Part shown: one piece after another, positions 51,718 to 60,129 of the stretch
Layout of the letters: each line of letters begins with the position of its first letter
Numbering within the stretch: position 1 is the first letter of the stretch
Assembly: GCA_963727285.1 (NCBI GenBank)
Contig: CAVSFF010000009.1
Coordinates: 558,001-622,000 of the forward strand
Origin: CAITWD01 sp963727285
GTDB taxonomy: Bacteria; Actinomycetota; Thermoleophilia; Miltoncostaeales; Miltoncostaeaceae
Length of the DNA: 64,000 bases
Reading direction: 5' to 3'
Notes under the pieces: model-generated
The model's database searches: none
The model's input: only the letters and a program-made list of their open reading frames with translations
What the model was told of the DNA's origin: nothing
Translations under genes and position numbers: made by a program

Positions 51718-52832
51718 CCGCGCGCCGGCACCTGTCCAACGACTTCGGCGACCGCCGAGACCACCTGCGCGGCCTGCTCGGCGCCCAGATGCGGGTGCAT
51801 CGGCAGCGCCAACGCCCGCGACGCGCACGACTCTGCGACGGGCAGGTCCCCCGGCCGGTAGCCCAGGTGGGCGAAGACCGGCTGCAAATGCATCGGAATG
51901 CCGTAGTAGACCGCCGAACTGATGCCGTGCTGGGCAAGCCCCTTCGAGATCGCATCACGGTCGTCGTGGCGCGCCATGTAGAGGTGGTAGATGTGGTGGA
52001 CGCCGGGGCGCTCGGCCGGAAGCTCCATGAACTCGCCGAGTCCCGCCGCGGCGTACGCGGCGGCAGCGGCCCGCCGGCCGTCATTCCAATCGTCGACGTG
52101 CTTGAGGAAGATGCGGATGACCGCGGCCTGCAACTCGTCGAGTCGCGAGTTGTAGCCGACCTCTTCGAAGACGACCTTGTCCGCCGAACCGTGGAAGCGC
52201 AGCCGTCGGACGCGCGCGGCGACCGCCTCGTCGCGGCAGACCACCATTCCGCCATCGCCGATCCCCGGCAGATTCTTCGTCGGGAAGAAACTGATGGTCG
52301 CCAGATCGCCGAGCGCAGCGACCGGGGTCCCGTCGCACGCTCCCCCGAAGGCCTGGGCCGCGTCCTCAATCACCGGCAGACCGTGGCGGGCGGCAATGCC
52401 CCGAATCGGGTCCATGTTTGCCGCGTGCCCGAAGATGTGCACCGGCAGAATCGCCTTGGTCCGGTCGGTGATGCGCGCCTCGATCAGGTCGGGATCGATG
52501 CAGAAATCGTCCGCGTCGATGTCACAGAACACGGGCGTCGCACCGAGTCGCGCGATCGCCTCGGCGGTCGCGTAGAACGTGTACGGGGTCGTGATGACCT
52601 CGTCGCCCGGCCCCACGTCGAGGGCGTTGAGCGCGATCACCAGCGCGTCGGTGCCGTTTGCGACACCGACGCAGGGACGCCCGTCGAGGCGCTCGGAGAT
52701 CTCGGCCTCGAGACCCGCGACGTGCGGACCGAGGATGAAGCGGCCACTGTCGAGGACGCCGGCGATCGCGGCATCGATCTCGGCGCGCAGCGGGCCGTAC
52801 TGGGCACCAATGTCCATCAGCGGAACGCTCAA
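51714..52832 (-). CDS. DegT/DnrJ/EryC1/StrS sugar aminotransferase
   Basis: This PLP-dependent aminotransferase acts on nucleotide-linked 4-keto sugars (372 aa). It has VPLMDIGAQYGPLRAEID at the start, GVANGTDALVIALNALDVGPGDEVITTPYTF, EDAAQAFGG and the PLP-lysine in SFFPTKNLPGIGDGG. TTG 52832 is chosen because AAGGAG stands 5-6 bp upstream and no ATG fits. Together with the downstream dehydratase it suggests synthesis of an amino-sugar for a surface glycan. Confidence 0.92.
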   Translation of the reverse strand: MSVPLMDIGAQYGPLRAEIDAAIAGVLDSGRFILGPHVAGLEAEISERLDGRPCVGVANGTDALVIALNALDVGPGDEVITTPYTFYATAEAIARLGATPVFCDIDADDFCIDPDLIEARITDRTKAILPVHIFGHAANMDPIRGIAARHGLPVIEDAAQAFGGACDGTPVAALGDLATISFFPTKNLPGIGDGGMVVCRDEAVAARVRRLRFHGSADKVVFEEVGYNSRLDELQAAVIRIFLKHVDDWNDGRRAAAAAYAAAGLGEFMELPAERPGVHHIYHLYMARHDDRDAISKGLAQHGISSAVYYGIPMHLQPVFAHLGYRPGDLPVAESCASRALALPMHPHLGAEQAAQVVSAVAEVVGQVPARG

Positions 52833-52916
52833 GCAAACTCCTTGGCGGCGGGCAGGAAGGGGCACGCGACAGCCAGCGGATCCGGGGCGTGCCAAGGGGG
52901 GCAGCCGGGCGCCAGT

Positions 52917-54131
52917 CTAGCGCGTAGGTGCGGGTGAAGCGTCGTGGGCTCCGGGAGCGGGAACGCCGACGGCATCGGCGGGCGGCACGGGGAGCCGCAC
53001 GGTGATCGTGGTTCCGAAGCCCTCGCGTGAACTGGCCTCCGCCACACCGCCATAGCGCTCGGCGATGTGCTTGACGATCGACAGTCCGAGCCCGGTGCCG
53101 CCGAGCCGCTTCGACCGCGACGGGTCGGCGCGGTAAAAGCGCTCGAAGATGTGGGGCAGGTGGCGCTCTGCGATCCCGGGTCCGTCGTCGCTGCACGTGA
53201 TCTCCGCCCAACGGCCATCGCCCGCGGTACGGGCCGCGATCACGGTCGTCGACCCCGGACCGCCGTACTTGACGGCGTTCTCGACCAGGTTCTGGACGAC
53301 GGTCGTCGCCATGCGCTCGGTCAGCGGCGTCCAGACGGGCGCGTCGGCATCGACGGTGACCGTGACGCCGTGTTCGGCGGCGACGTCCCCGAGTGCCTCG
53401 ACGGCGTTGTCGATCGCGACGCGCGCATCCGTGCGCGCCGCCGGGGCGCTCCACTCGGTCGCCTCCAGTTCCGACAGAAACAGGACGTCGGTGATCAGTG
53501 CGACCAGCCGCTGGATCTCGCTCGCCGCGCGATCGACGAACCGGGCGTGGGTGACCGGGTCCATGTCGGGGTCGCCGAGCGCCTCGATCAGTCCGGCCAG
53601 CCCCGTCAGCGGCGTCCGCAACTCGTGCGAGACGTTCGCCGAGAACTGGCTGCGGAGCTCCTGATAGGCGACCGCGTCGGTGAAGTCGATCAAAAAGACG
53701 AGTACCTCGCGCTCGGACATGCCGGTGACCGGCTGTACCGAGACCCGATACGTCCGGCGCTCGTCCGTAAACAGCCGTTGGTCGAAATTGCGCGGCTGAC
53801 CATCCTGGAGGGCCGCCGCGACCTCGTCGGCGAAGCGATGTTCACCGAACGTGCTGAGGATGCCCTGCCCGGCGGTGACGTGCGGGAACTTGTCGCGCGC
53901 CAGCGCGTTGATCTCGCGGATCGTGGCACTCGCGTCCAGGCGCAACGCGGCCACCGGCAGGACGTCGAACGTCGCCGTGCGCCGGGCGATCTCGGCGTCC
54001 ACCTGGGTCCGCACGCGGGCCGCGTCGGCCGCGATGCGGCGCGCGTCTGCACGCGCCCTCCGTGCGGACGTGGTCGCGGCGGCGGCGGCAACGATCGCAA
54101 CAACGCAGACGATGACGAGGATCGGGATCAT
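52917..54131 (-). CDS. PhoR-like sensor histidine kinase
   Basis: This 404-residue sensor kinase has one N-terminal TM helix (3-19), a coiled region, a PAS domain (about 53-155), HisKA with His169 in VSHELRTPLTGLAGLIE and an ATPase domain with VVQNLVENAVKYGG, DDGPGI, FYRADPSRSKRLGGTGLGLSIVKHI. The architecture matches PhoR-type phosphate sensors. No response regulator gene is adjacent in the window, so its partner and signal are unknown. Confidence 0.9.
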   Translation of the reverse strand: MIPILVIVCVVAIVAAAAATTSARRARADARRIAADAARVRTQVDAEIARRTATFDVLPVAALRLDASATIREINALARDKFPHVTAGQGILSTFGEHRFADEVAAALQDGQPRNFDQRLFTDERRTYRVSVQPVTGMSEREVLVFLIDFTDAVAYQELRSQFSANVSHELRTPLTGLAGLIEALGDPDMDPVTHARFVDRAASEIQRLVALITDVLFLSELEATEWSAPAARTDARVAIDNAVEALGDVAAEHGVTVTVDADAPVWTPLTERMATTVVQNLVENAVKYGGPGSTTVIAARTAGDGRWAEITCSDDGPGIAERHLPHIFERFYRADPSRSKRLGGTGLGLSIVKHIAERYGGVAEASSREGFGTTITVRLPVPPADAVGVPAPGAHDASPAPTR

Positions 54132-54211
54132 CGGATCACCTCATGTCCGCGCCGCGCACGGGAGCGACGGGGCCCTGCAGGTCCCGCGTCCCCCGCCGCG
54201 GACGAACACTG

Positions 54212-54463
54212 CTATTCCTGCTCCAAGGTGGCCAGCTCGGCTTTGGTGGCGCGGATTTCCTCGACCAGGCGAATCACCTCGGCGTCGAGACCCGACTCAC
54301 CCTCATGCTGTCGGAATACGACGTGACCGAGCTGCTCGTTCAGATTGCCGATCGACCGCTTGAGCTGATAGGCCTGGCCGGCATCCTTGGCGTCGTCGAG
54401 GCCCTTCTGCGCCGCGTCCTTGGCCACTTTGGCGGCATCTTTGGCCTTGTCCACGAGTCCCAT
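54212..54463 (-). CDS. small coiled-coil protein, 83 aa
   Basis: This 83-residue protein has an Ala/Lys/Asp-rich N-terminus (DKAKDAAKVAKDAAQKGLDDAKDAGQAYQ) resembling LEA-like or apolipoprotein-like helices, and a coiled-coil C-terminus (IRLVEEIRATKAELATLEQE). Function unknown. ATG 54463. Confidence 0.65.
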   Translation of the reverse strand: MGLVDKAKDAAKVAKDAAQKGLDDAKDAGQAYQLKRSIGNLNEQLGHVVFRQHEGESGLDAEVIRLVEEIRATKAELATLEQE

Positions 54464-54502
54464 GCGCTCTCCCCATGTGTCATGGCGCTACCGGGGACGA
54501 GT

Positions 54503-54898
54503 CTAGCGCCGCACCTCGCGCCACACACGGACGGCGAAGACGGTCGCGACCAACGCGGCGACGAACCCGATGAACAATCCCCAATCGCGCCCGGTCCCGC
54601 CGCCACCGAGCAGATCCGACGTCGTGAACCACAGCGGGATCGTCGACGCGTAGGCGGCGACCCCGAGCGGGTCGAGGCGCAGCGGCAGCACGATGCGGTA
54701 GATCTCCGCGAAGAAGGCCGCGAGTGCGACCAGCGCAACCAGCAAGATGAGCCACGGCGCCGGCAGCGCGCTCCAGCCGTTGATGCTGTCGTACGAGCCG
54801 AGGGCGAACCACGGCAAGAACAGGCTGAGAATGAACAGGACGTTCGCTCCCGCCGCGATGAAGATCTGGCGCTGGCGTACCGCTGCCGACGTGCTCAA
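54503..54898 (-). CDS. four-helix membrane protein, 131 aa
   Basis: This hypothetical integral membrane protein has four hydrophobic segments (FIAAGANVLFILSLFLPWF, APWLILLVALVALAAFF, a middle segment near PLWFTTSDLL, GLFIGFVAALVATVFAV) and a short soluble loop after the first helix. TTG 54898 overlaps the stop of the MBL-fold gene as TTGA, so it is probably co-translated with it. It resembles in layout the 167-aa protein at 56243. Confidence 0.65.
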   Translation of the reverse strand: MSTSAAVRQRQIFIAAGANVLFILSLFLPWFALGSYDSINGWSALPAPWLILLVALVALAAFFAEIYRIVLPLRLDPLGVAAYASTIPLWFTTSDLLGGGGTGRDWGLFIGFVAALVATVFAVRVWREVRR

Positions 54899-55600
54899 CT
54901 CGCCCCCAGGTGGATCGGCCCGTAATGACCCGGGATGATCACGGCCGGGTCGAGCCCGCGGATCTTGTCATAGGCGGCCAGGTGTGCGTCACGAGACTCA
55001 AGCTCCGCAGGGGGGTTGCGGTCCGCGAACCACGACGGGTCTGGACCCATCGTGTCGCCCGCCACCACGACCGTCCCGGCGTCCGTTGCGACGGCGACGG
55101 CGATGTGGCCCGGACTGTGGCCCGGCGTATGGATCCATGTGATGCCCGGAAGGATCTCGCCGGCGTCGCCCGACAGCGCATGGACCTCGGCGCTGATCGA
55201 AGAGCCCGCGCTGTCGGGTGGCGTACGGGGTCTCGAGCTCCCGCTCGTGCACGAAGAGGTCGACGTCGCCCAGCTGCGGCACCGCCGAGATGTGGTCGGG
55301 ATGAAGGTGGGTCATGACCACCGTACGGACATCGCCGGGCGCCAGGCCGCGCTCGGCGAGCGCTTGGACAAGCATGTCGCCCTGGGTCTGGTATCCCGGA
55401 TCGATCACGATCGGTTCCGGACCGACGACCAGGACCGTGTTGGGCCAGGCGATCATCCCGTGCACCGCGTCGGGAAGGCTCCGGTAGGCGCGAAACGTCG
55501 ACGGCCCGTCGCCGCCGTCCAACTCGATGACGGTGTTGTCCCGAACCGCGACGACGAAGCGGTGGGCCGGGATCAGCACCTCGGCCCGCCACGTGCTCAC
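54895..55600 (-). CDS. metallo-beta-lactamase-fold hydrolase, frameshifted
   Basis: This MBL-superfamily hydrolase of about 235 aa starts at GTG 55600. The first frame shows VVGPEPIVIDPGYQTQGD and the metal motif MTHLHPDHI. After a single-base shift near 55205-55215 a second frame gives TWIHTPGHSPGHIAVAV, VVVAGDTMG and IPGHYGPIHLG to a stop at 54895. All MBL metal ligands (HxHxDH, H, D, H) are then present. The shift is probably a sequence error or a recent lesion. It overlaps both neighbours (GTGA, TTGA). Confidence 0.85.
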
Positions 55601-55824
55601 GGCAGTGTTTCCCGATGTCCGGTGAGCGCGTCGGCTCCCTCGGCCGGGCCGCGCGCGTAGCACGGGGCCTGGCAAAACGGGGCGACGGGATCGTGCCGGT
55701 GGGCGACGCCGGCGAGGCGCGCCCGGACGTTGAGCCGCAGGTCCTCCCCCAAGGGGGAGGCGGCCAGCAGCGCGACGCCGGCGGCAACGATGAGACCCCC
55801 GGTGGTCTTGCGGCCCAGGCTCAT
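55597..55824 (-). CDS. small membrane-anchored protein, 75 aa
   Basis: This 75-residue protein has one N-terminal hydrophobic segment (GGLIVAAGVALLAASPLG) and a tail with two Cys (FCQAPCYARG). Its stop overlaps the GTG start of the MBL-fold gene, so it is probably the first gene of that coupled unit. No family recognised. Confidence 0.6.
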   Translation of the reverse strand: MSLGRKTTGGLIVAAGVALLAASPLGEDLRLNVRARLAGVAHRHDPVAPFCQAPCYARGPAEGADALTGHRETLP

Positions 55825-55834
55825 CGTCCGGTGA

Positions 55835-56119
55835 TCACTTCAGCAGCGACAGGAACTCGTCGACGGGGATCGCGGTCATGGTCTGGAAGTGGGCCGTACC
55901 ACGCGCCGCCAATTCGACCGACACCCGCGAGATGACCTTCTCGTCTTCGGCTTCAACGATGTTCACGAAGTCATACGGGCCCAGGACCGCCCACTGCTGG
56001 ATCACCTTCGCACCCATCTGCTCAATCTCCGCGTTGACTTCCTTGAGGCGCATGGGGTTCGCCTTCAAGGTGCCGACGCCATGGGGACTGAGCGTGCTGA
56101 GCATGATGTACGTTGGCAC
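55835..56119 (-). CDS. GYD domain-containing protein (second copy)
   Basis: This 94-residue GYD-family protein (MPTYIMLSTLSPHG, VLGPYDFVNIVEAEDE, TAHFQTMTAIPVDEFL) is a paralogue of the one at 11492-11806. It lies 10 bp upstream of the 75-aa gene on the same strand. Function of the family unknown; the central G-x-YDF motif is preserved in both. Confidence 0.85.
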   Translation of the reverse strand: MPTYIMLSTLSPHGVGTLKANPMRLKEVNAEIEQMGAKVIQQWAVLGPYDFVNIVEAEDEKVISRVSVELAARGTAHFQTMTAIPVDEFLSLLK

Positions 56120-56242
56120 TCAGGCCTCCTTCGCATACAGCTCGTGTTCGAGGTGCTGCGAGCGTAGCAGTCCGCCGACCGCGGGTGCTCGCCCGGGCGG
56201 CCGGCCGCCGCGCCCCACGACCGCCCTCGGTACGCTTGACCC

Positions 56243-56746
56243 ATGGCACCCCCACGGTCGCCCATCACCCCGTCCGCCTGGACGATCGTCGGCGCCGTCG
56301 TCCTGATCGCGGCGACCTTCATGACCTGGTACGAGACGGCGATCGGGCCCGCGTCGGCGCCGAACGCCGTGTCCGGCTGGGACGCGACCAGTTGGGGGAA
56401 GCTGGCGGTGCTGGCCGCGGCCATCTGCCTGCTGTGCTCCACGGTGGTCGCGCTCGACATCCGGCGCTCGATCGCCCTCCACGGTCAGATGCGCCGGGTG
56501 CTCGCATGGGTCGGCCTCGGCGCGGCGGTCGTCGCGGCGCTGTGCGTGGTTGCCCGCTTCGTGCTGCCACCGGATTCGGCGATCGGCGTGACACGCGAGC
56601 TCGGGCTGTTCCTGGCCGTACTCGCGGCGGCGGGGACGGTCGTGGCGGCGGCGGCCCAGCTCGCGCGCACGGCGCCGCCGCGGGAACGGCGTGCGCCGCG
56701 GCGGCGGCGCCGCGGACCGGGCCCGACTCCCGACCCGTCGCGCTAG
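56243..56746 (+). CDS. four-helix membrane protein, 167 aa
   Basis: This hypothetical integral membrane protein has four hydrophobic segments (WTIVGAVVLIAATFMTWY, LAVLAAAICLLCSTVVAL, VLAWVGLGAAVVAALCVV, GLFLAVLAAAGTVVAAAA) and a very basic tail (RRAPRRRRRGPGP) likely on the inside. It is similar in topology to 54503-54898 but not obviously homologous. Followed by a small gene 12 bp downstream. Confidence 0.7.
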   Translation: MAPPRSPITPSAWTIVGAVVLIAATFMTWYETAIGPASAPNAVSGWDATSWGKLAVLAAAICLLCSTVVALDIRRSIALHGQMRRVLAWVGLGAAVVAALCVVARFVLPPDSAIGVTRELGLFLAVLAAAGTVVAAAAQLARTAPPRERRAPRRRRRGPGPTPDPSR

Positions 56747-56758
56747 CGTGAGGACTCC

Positions 56759-57049
56759 ATGACCGACGCACCGCTTCACATCTGGGCCGCCTCGAGCGGC
56801 TGGGAGGGTCCGTTCCAGCTCGAGGAGGTCATCGTGCTCGCGGCAGACCGCGACGCCGCGCGCATCGCCGCCGAGCAGGCGTTCGACGATGCCGGGCAAC
56901 CGATCTGCCGCGCCAAGATGTGGATCGCCGATCTCGGTGCGGCGCATGCCGGCGTCGCGACGCGGCCGCGGCGCTCGGGTGAACTCCTGGCCCACGGCGG
57001 CGAGCCCGTCGAGCTCCGCTGCGGACCGACGACCGGCGGCGGCGAATAG
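56759..57049 (+). CDS. hypothetical protein, 96 aa
   Basis: This soluble 96-residue protein (HIWAASSGWEGPFQLEEVIVLAADRDAARIAAEQAFDDAG...) is of no recognised family. ATG 56759 follows the membrane gene by 12 bp, so the two are probably co-transcribed. A good intrinsic terminator follows at 57056. Confidence 0.65.
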   Translation: MTDAPLHIWAASSGWEGPFQLEEVIVLAADRDAARIAAEQAFDDAGQPICRAKMWIADLGAAHAGVATRPRRSGELLAHGGEPVELRCGPTTGGGE

Positions 57050-57055
57050 GCCAAG

Positions 57056-57094
57056 GCCCGGCGGGTGCGTCACGCCCGCCGGGCTCGGATTTTA
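57056..57094 (+). terminator. intrinsic terminator, convergent genes 56759 and clpB
   Basis: A perfect 10-bp stem GCCCGGCGGG/CCCGCCGGGC with a 9-nt loop is followed on the plus strand by TCGGATTTTAG. It terminates the plus-strand pair and, read the other way, lies just after the clpB stop, so it may also end the heat-shock operon. Confidence 0.75.
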
Positions 57095-59698
57095 GGCTGC
57101 CGCCGTCGTCGGAGGCGGCGACTGCGCCGCGAACGTGAGCGCCCCGCCGGCGTCGGCGTCGAGTTCGACCCGGTCCCCCTCGCGGAAGCTACCGCCGAGC
57201 AGGGCACGCGCGAGCTCGTCCTCGACCCGCCTGCGGATCACGCGACCCAGCGGCCTCGCCCCGTAGGCGGGGTCGTAGCCCTCGTCTCCGATCACCCGGC
57301 GGGCGGCGGCGGTGACCGAGAGCTCCACGCCGCGGTCGGCGACGCGGGAGATGACCGTTGCCAGGCGCAGGTCGACGATGGCGTCGATCTGGTCGCGACT
57401 GAGCCGGCGGAAGACGACGATCTCGTCGATGCGGTTGATGAACTCCGGTCGGAAGCTGTCCCGCAGCGCGCCGAGCGCCCGTTCGGCGGCCAGATCCTCG
57501 GCGATGCCGTCGGTCAGGAATTGGCTGCCGACGTTTGAGGTCATGATCACCACGGCGTTCTTGAAGTCCACGACGCGCCCCTGACCGTCGGTGAGGCGGC
57601 CGTCGTCGAGCAGCTGCAGCAACACGTTGAAGACGTCCGGGTGGGCCTTCTCGATCTCGTCGAGCAGGAGCACCGCGTAGGGGCGTCTCCGGACGGCCTC
57701 GGTCAGCTGGCCGCCCTCCTCAAATCCCACGTAGCCGGGCGGGGCGCCGATCAGCCGTGCGACGGAGTGCTTTTCCATGTACTCGGACATGTCGATCCGG
57801 ACCATCGCCCGCTCGTCGTCGAACATGAATTCGGCCAAGGCCTTGGCCAGCTCGGTCTTGCCGACCCCGGTCGGTCCGAGGAAGATGAACGACCCGATCG
57901 GTCGGTCAGGGTCCGAGAGGCCGGCGCGCGCGCGCCGCAGGGCGTTCGCCACCGCCGACACCGCCTCGTCCTGCCCGACGACCCGCTCGTGAAGGCGCTC
58001 TTCCATGTGGACGAGCTTCTGCAGCTCGCCCTCGAGCAGCCGCGAGACGGGGATCCGCGTCCACGCCGACACAACCTCGGCAACGTCCTCCTCGTCGACC
58101 TCCTCCTTGAGCATCCGACGCTCGGCCTGGTTGCGCTCAAGATCCGCGTTGGCGGCCACCAGGGCACTCTCCAGCTCGGGGAGCGTGCCGAACCGCAGCC
58201 GCGCGGCCCCTTCGAGGTCGACCTCACGCTCGGCGCGCTCCAACTCCATGCGGGCCTGTTCGATCTGCTCCTTGAGATCGCGGATGCGCGTAATCGCCCC
58301 CCGCTCCTGCTCCCAGTGGGCGCGCATCCCACCGGCCTCCTCGCGCAGCTCGCCGAGCTCCTGGCCGATCGTCTCACGCCGGGTCAGCGACGCGGAGTCG
58401 GTCTCCTTGGCGAGGGCCTGCTCCTCGATCTCCAACTGGATGATGCGTCGTTGCACGTGGTCAAGTTCACTCGGGACCGAGTCGATCTCGATGCGCAGCC
58501 GCGACGCGGCCTCGTCGACCAGGTCGATCGCCTTGTCGGGAAGGAAGCGCCCGGTGATGTAGCGGTCGGACAGCTGGGCCGCCGCCACGAGCGCGGCATC
58601 CTGGATACGCACGCCGTGATGGACTTCGTAGCGCTCTTTGAGCCCGCGCAGGATCCCGATCGTGGCCTCGACCGAGGGCTCCCCCACCAGCACCGGCTGG
58701 AAACGGCGCTCGAGCGCGGCGTCCTTTTCGATGTGCTTGCGGTATTCGTCGAGCGTCGTTGCCCCGACGGCTCGCAGTTCCCCGCGGGCCAGCATCGGCT
58801 TGAGCAGGTTGGCGGCGTCGACCGCCCCCTCCGCGGCCCCGGCGCCGACGATCGTGTGCAGTTCGTCGATGAACAGGATCACCTGGCCTTCGGCCGCGGC
58901 GATCTCGCCCAGGACGGCCTTGAGCCGGTCCTCGAACTCGCCGCGGTACTTGGCCCCGGCGATCAGGGCGCCCATGTCGAGGGCGACCACGCGCTTGTCG
59001 CGGAGCCCGTCGGGGACGTCGCCGTTGATGATGCGCTGGGCCAGACCCTCGACGATGGCGGTCTTGCCGACCCCCGGCTCGCCGATCAGCACCGGGTTGT
59101 TCTTGGTCCGGCGCGAGAGCACCTGGATCACCCGACGAACCTCGTCATCCCGTCCGATCACGGGGTCGAGGGCACCGTTCCGCGCGGCGTCGGTCAGATC
59201 GCGGCCGTACTGCTCGAGGGCCTGGTACTTGCCCTCCGGATTGGGGTCGGTCACCCGCATCGACCCGCGCAGGTGCGTCAGTCCGGACCGGACGGCATCC
59301 TCGCTGACCCCGCCGGCCCGCAACGCGTCACGCGCCGGCGACGGCTCGATGACCAACGCCAACAACAAATGTTCGGTGGAAATGAACTCGTCGGTCAGCC
59401 GCTCGGCTTCCTGGCCGGCACGGCGCACGACGCGCTCGAACGCCGGCGACATCCGCTGCTCGACGTTGCCGCCACGCACCCGCGGGCAGCGCCCCACCGC
59501 CTGTTCGGCGGCGGCCCTGACCGCGTCCACGGACGCCCCGGCCGACGTGATCAGAGGATCGATCAGGCCCTCGCGCTGGCCCATCAGCGCCACGAGCAGG
59601 TGCTCGGGCTCCACCAGCTGGTTGTCGCGATCCGCCGCGAATCGCACTGCATCTGCAAGCGCCGCCTGGGCGCGTTCGGTCGGCCGTTCTACCGCCAC
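57092..59698 (-). CDS. clpB: ATP-dependent disaggregase ClpB
   Basis: ClpB hexamers pull proteins out of aggregates together with DnaK. The 868-aa protein has two N-domain repeats (to about 145), AAA-1 with Walker A GEPGVGKT (206-213) and VILFIDELHT, a long coiled-coil middle domain (about 405-525), and AAA-2 with GPTGVGKTELAKALAEFMF and VLLLDEIEKAHPDVFN. It starts 5 bp after hspR as the last gene of the chaperone operon, so HspR repression should apply. Confidence 0.96.
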   Translation of the reverse strand: MAVERPTERAQAALADAVRFAADRDNQLVEPEHLLVALMGQREGLIDPLITSAGASVDAVRAAAEQAVGRCPRVRGGNVEQRMSPAFERVVRRAGQEAERLTDEFISTEHLLLALVIEPSPARDALRAGGVSEDAVRSGLTHLRGSMRVTDPNPEGKYQALEQYGRDLTDAARNGALDPVIGRDDEVRRVIQVLSRRTKNNPVLIGEPGVGKTAIVEGLAQRIINGDVPDGLRDKRVVALDMGALIAGAKYRGEFEDRLKAVLGEIAAAEGQVILFIDELHTIVGAGAAEGAVDAANLLKPMLARGELRAVGATTLDEYRKHIEKDAALERRFQPVLVGEPSVEATIGILRGLKERYEVHHGVRIQDAALVAAAQLSDRYITGRFLPDKAIDLVDEAASRLRIEIDSVPSELDHVQRRIIQLEIEEQALAKETDSASLTRRETIGQELGELREEAGGMRAHWEQERGAITRIRDLKEQIEQARMELERAEREVDLEGAARLRFGTLPELESALVAANADLERNQAERRMLKEEVDEEDVAEVVSAWTRIPVSRLLEGELQKLVHMEERLHERVVGQDEAVSAVANALRRARAGLSDPDRPIGSFIFLGPTGVGKTELAKALAEFMFDDERAMVRIDMSEYMEKHSVARLIGAPPGYVGFEEGGQLTEAVRRRPYAVLLLDEIEKAHPDVFNVLLQLLDDGRLTDGQGRVVDFKNAVVIMTSNVGSQFLTDGIAEDLAAERALGALRDSFRPEFINRIDEIVVFRRLSRDQIDAIVDLRLATVISRVADRGVELSVTAAARRVIGDEGYDPAYGARPLGRVIRRRVEDELARALLGGSFREGDRVELDADAGGALTFAAQSPPPTTAAA

Positions 59699-59703
59699 GT
59701 CTC

Positions 59704-60129
59704 CTACCTCCCCCGATTGTGCGGACTGCGCCGTTCCACCGGAACGAGGGCCGTCTCGCCGCGCGTCACCAGTACGACCTCCGCCCGCATCGACCGGCGC
59801 GCCTGGTCCATCTCCTCACGATGTTCACGCCGCGCCGTCTCGAGCTCGCCGGCGATCATCGCCAGCCGCTCATGGGCCTCGGCCAACTGCTGTTCAAGCT
59901 CCAGCACCCGCTCGATCCCCGCGATGTTCAGTCCGGCTTCGGACAGCGCCTGAATCCGCCGCAGGCGGGCCAGGTCGGCGTCCGAATACCGGCGCGTACG
60001 CCCGGCGCTGCGGTTCGGGCGCAGCAGACCCCTGCGCTCGTACAGCCGCAGGGTCTGCGGGTGCATCCCCGCAAGCTCGGCCACAATCCCGATCAGGTAG
60101 AACCCGCCGTCGGGCGCATCGCTGCTCAT
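59704..60129 (-). CDS. hspR: heat-shock repressor HspR (MerR family)
   Basis: HspR (141 aa) represses the dnaK operon with DnaK as co-repressor. The MerR winged helix occupies 10-80: YLIGIVAELAGMHPQTLRLYERRGLLRPNRSAGRTRRYSDADLARLRRI, followed by a coiled-coil dimerisation helix (EQQLAEAHERLAMIAGEL). Its start overlaps the dnaJ stop (ATGA). Operator-like sequences lie before dnaK at 63862-63920. Confidence 0.94.
   Translation of the reverse strand: MSSDAPDGGFYLIGIVAELAGMHPQTLRLYERRGLLRPNRSAGRTRRYSDADLARLRRIQALSEAGLNIAGIERVLELEQQLAEAHERLAMIAGELETARREHREEMDQARRSMRAEVVLVTRGETALVPVERRSPHNRGR

Noticed and set aside
57641..59953. 770-codon open frame antisense to clpB
   Set aside because: It is a mirror frame of a certain gene; in GC-rich DNA the complementary strand stays open, and the translation has no family features.
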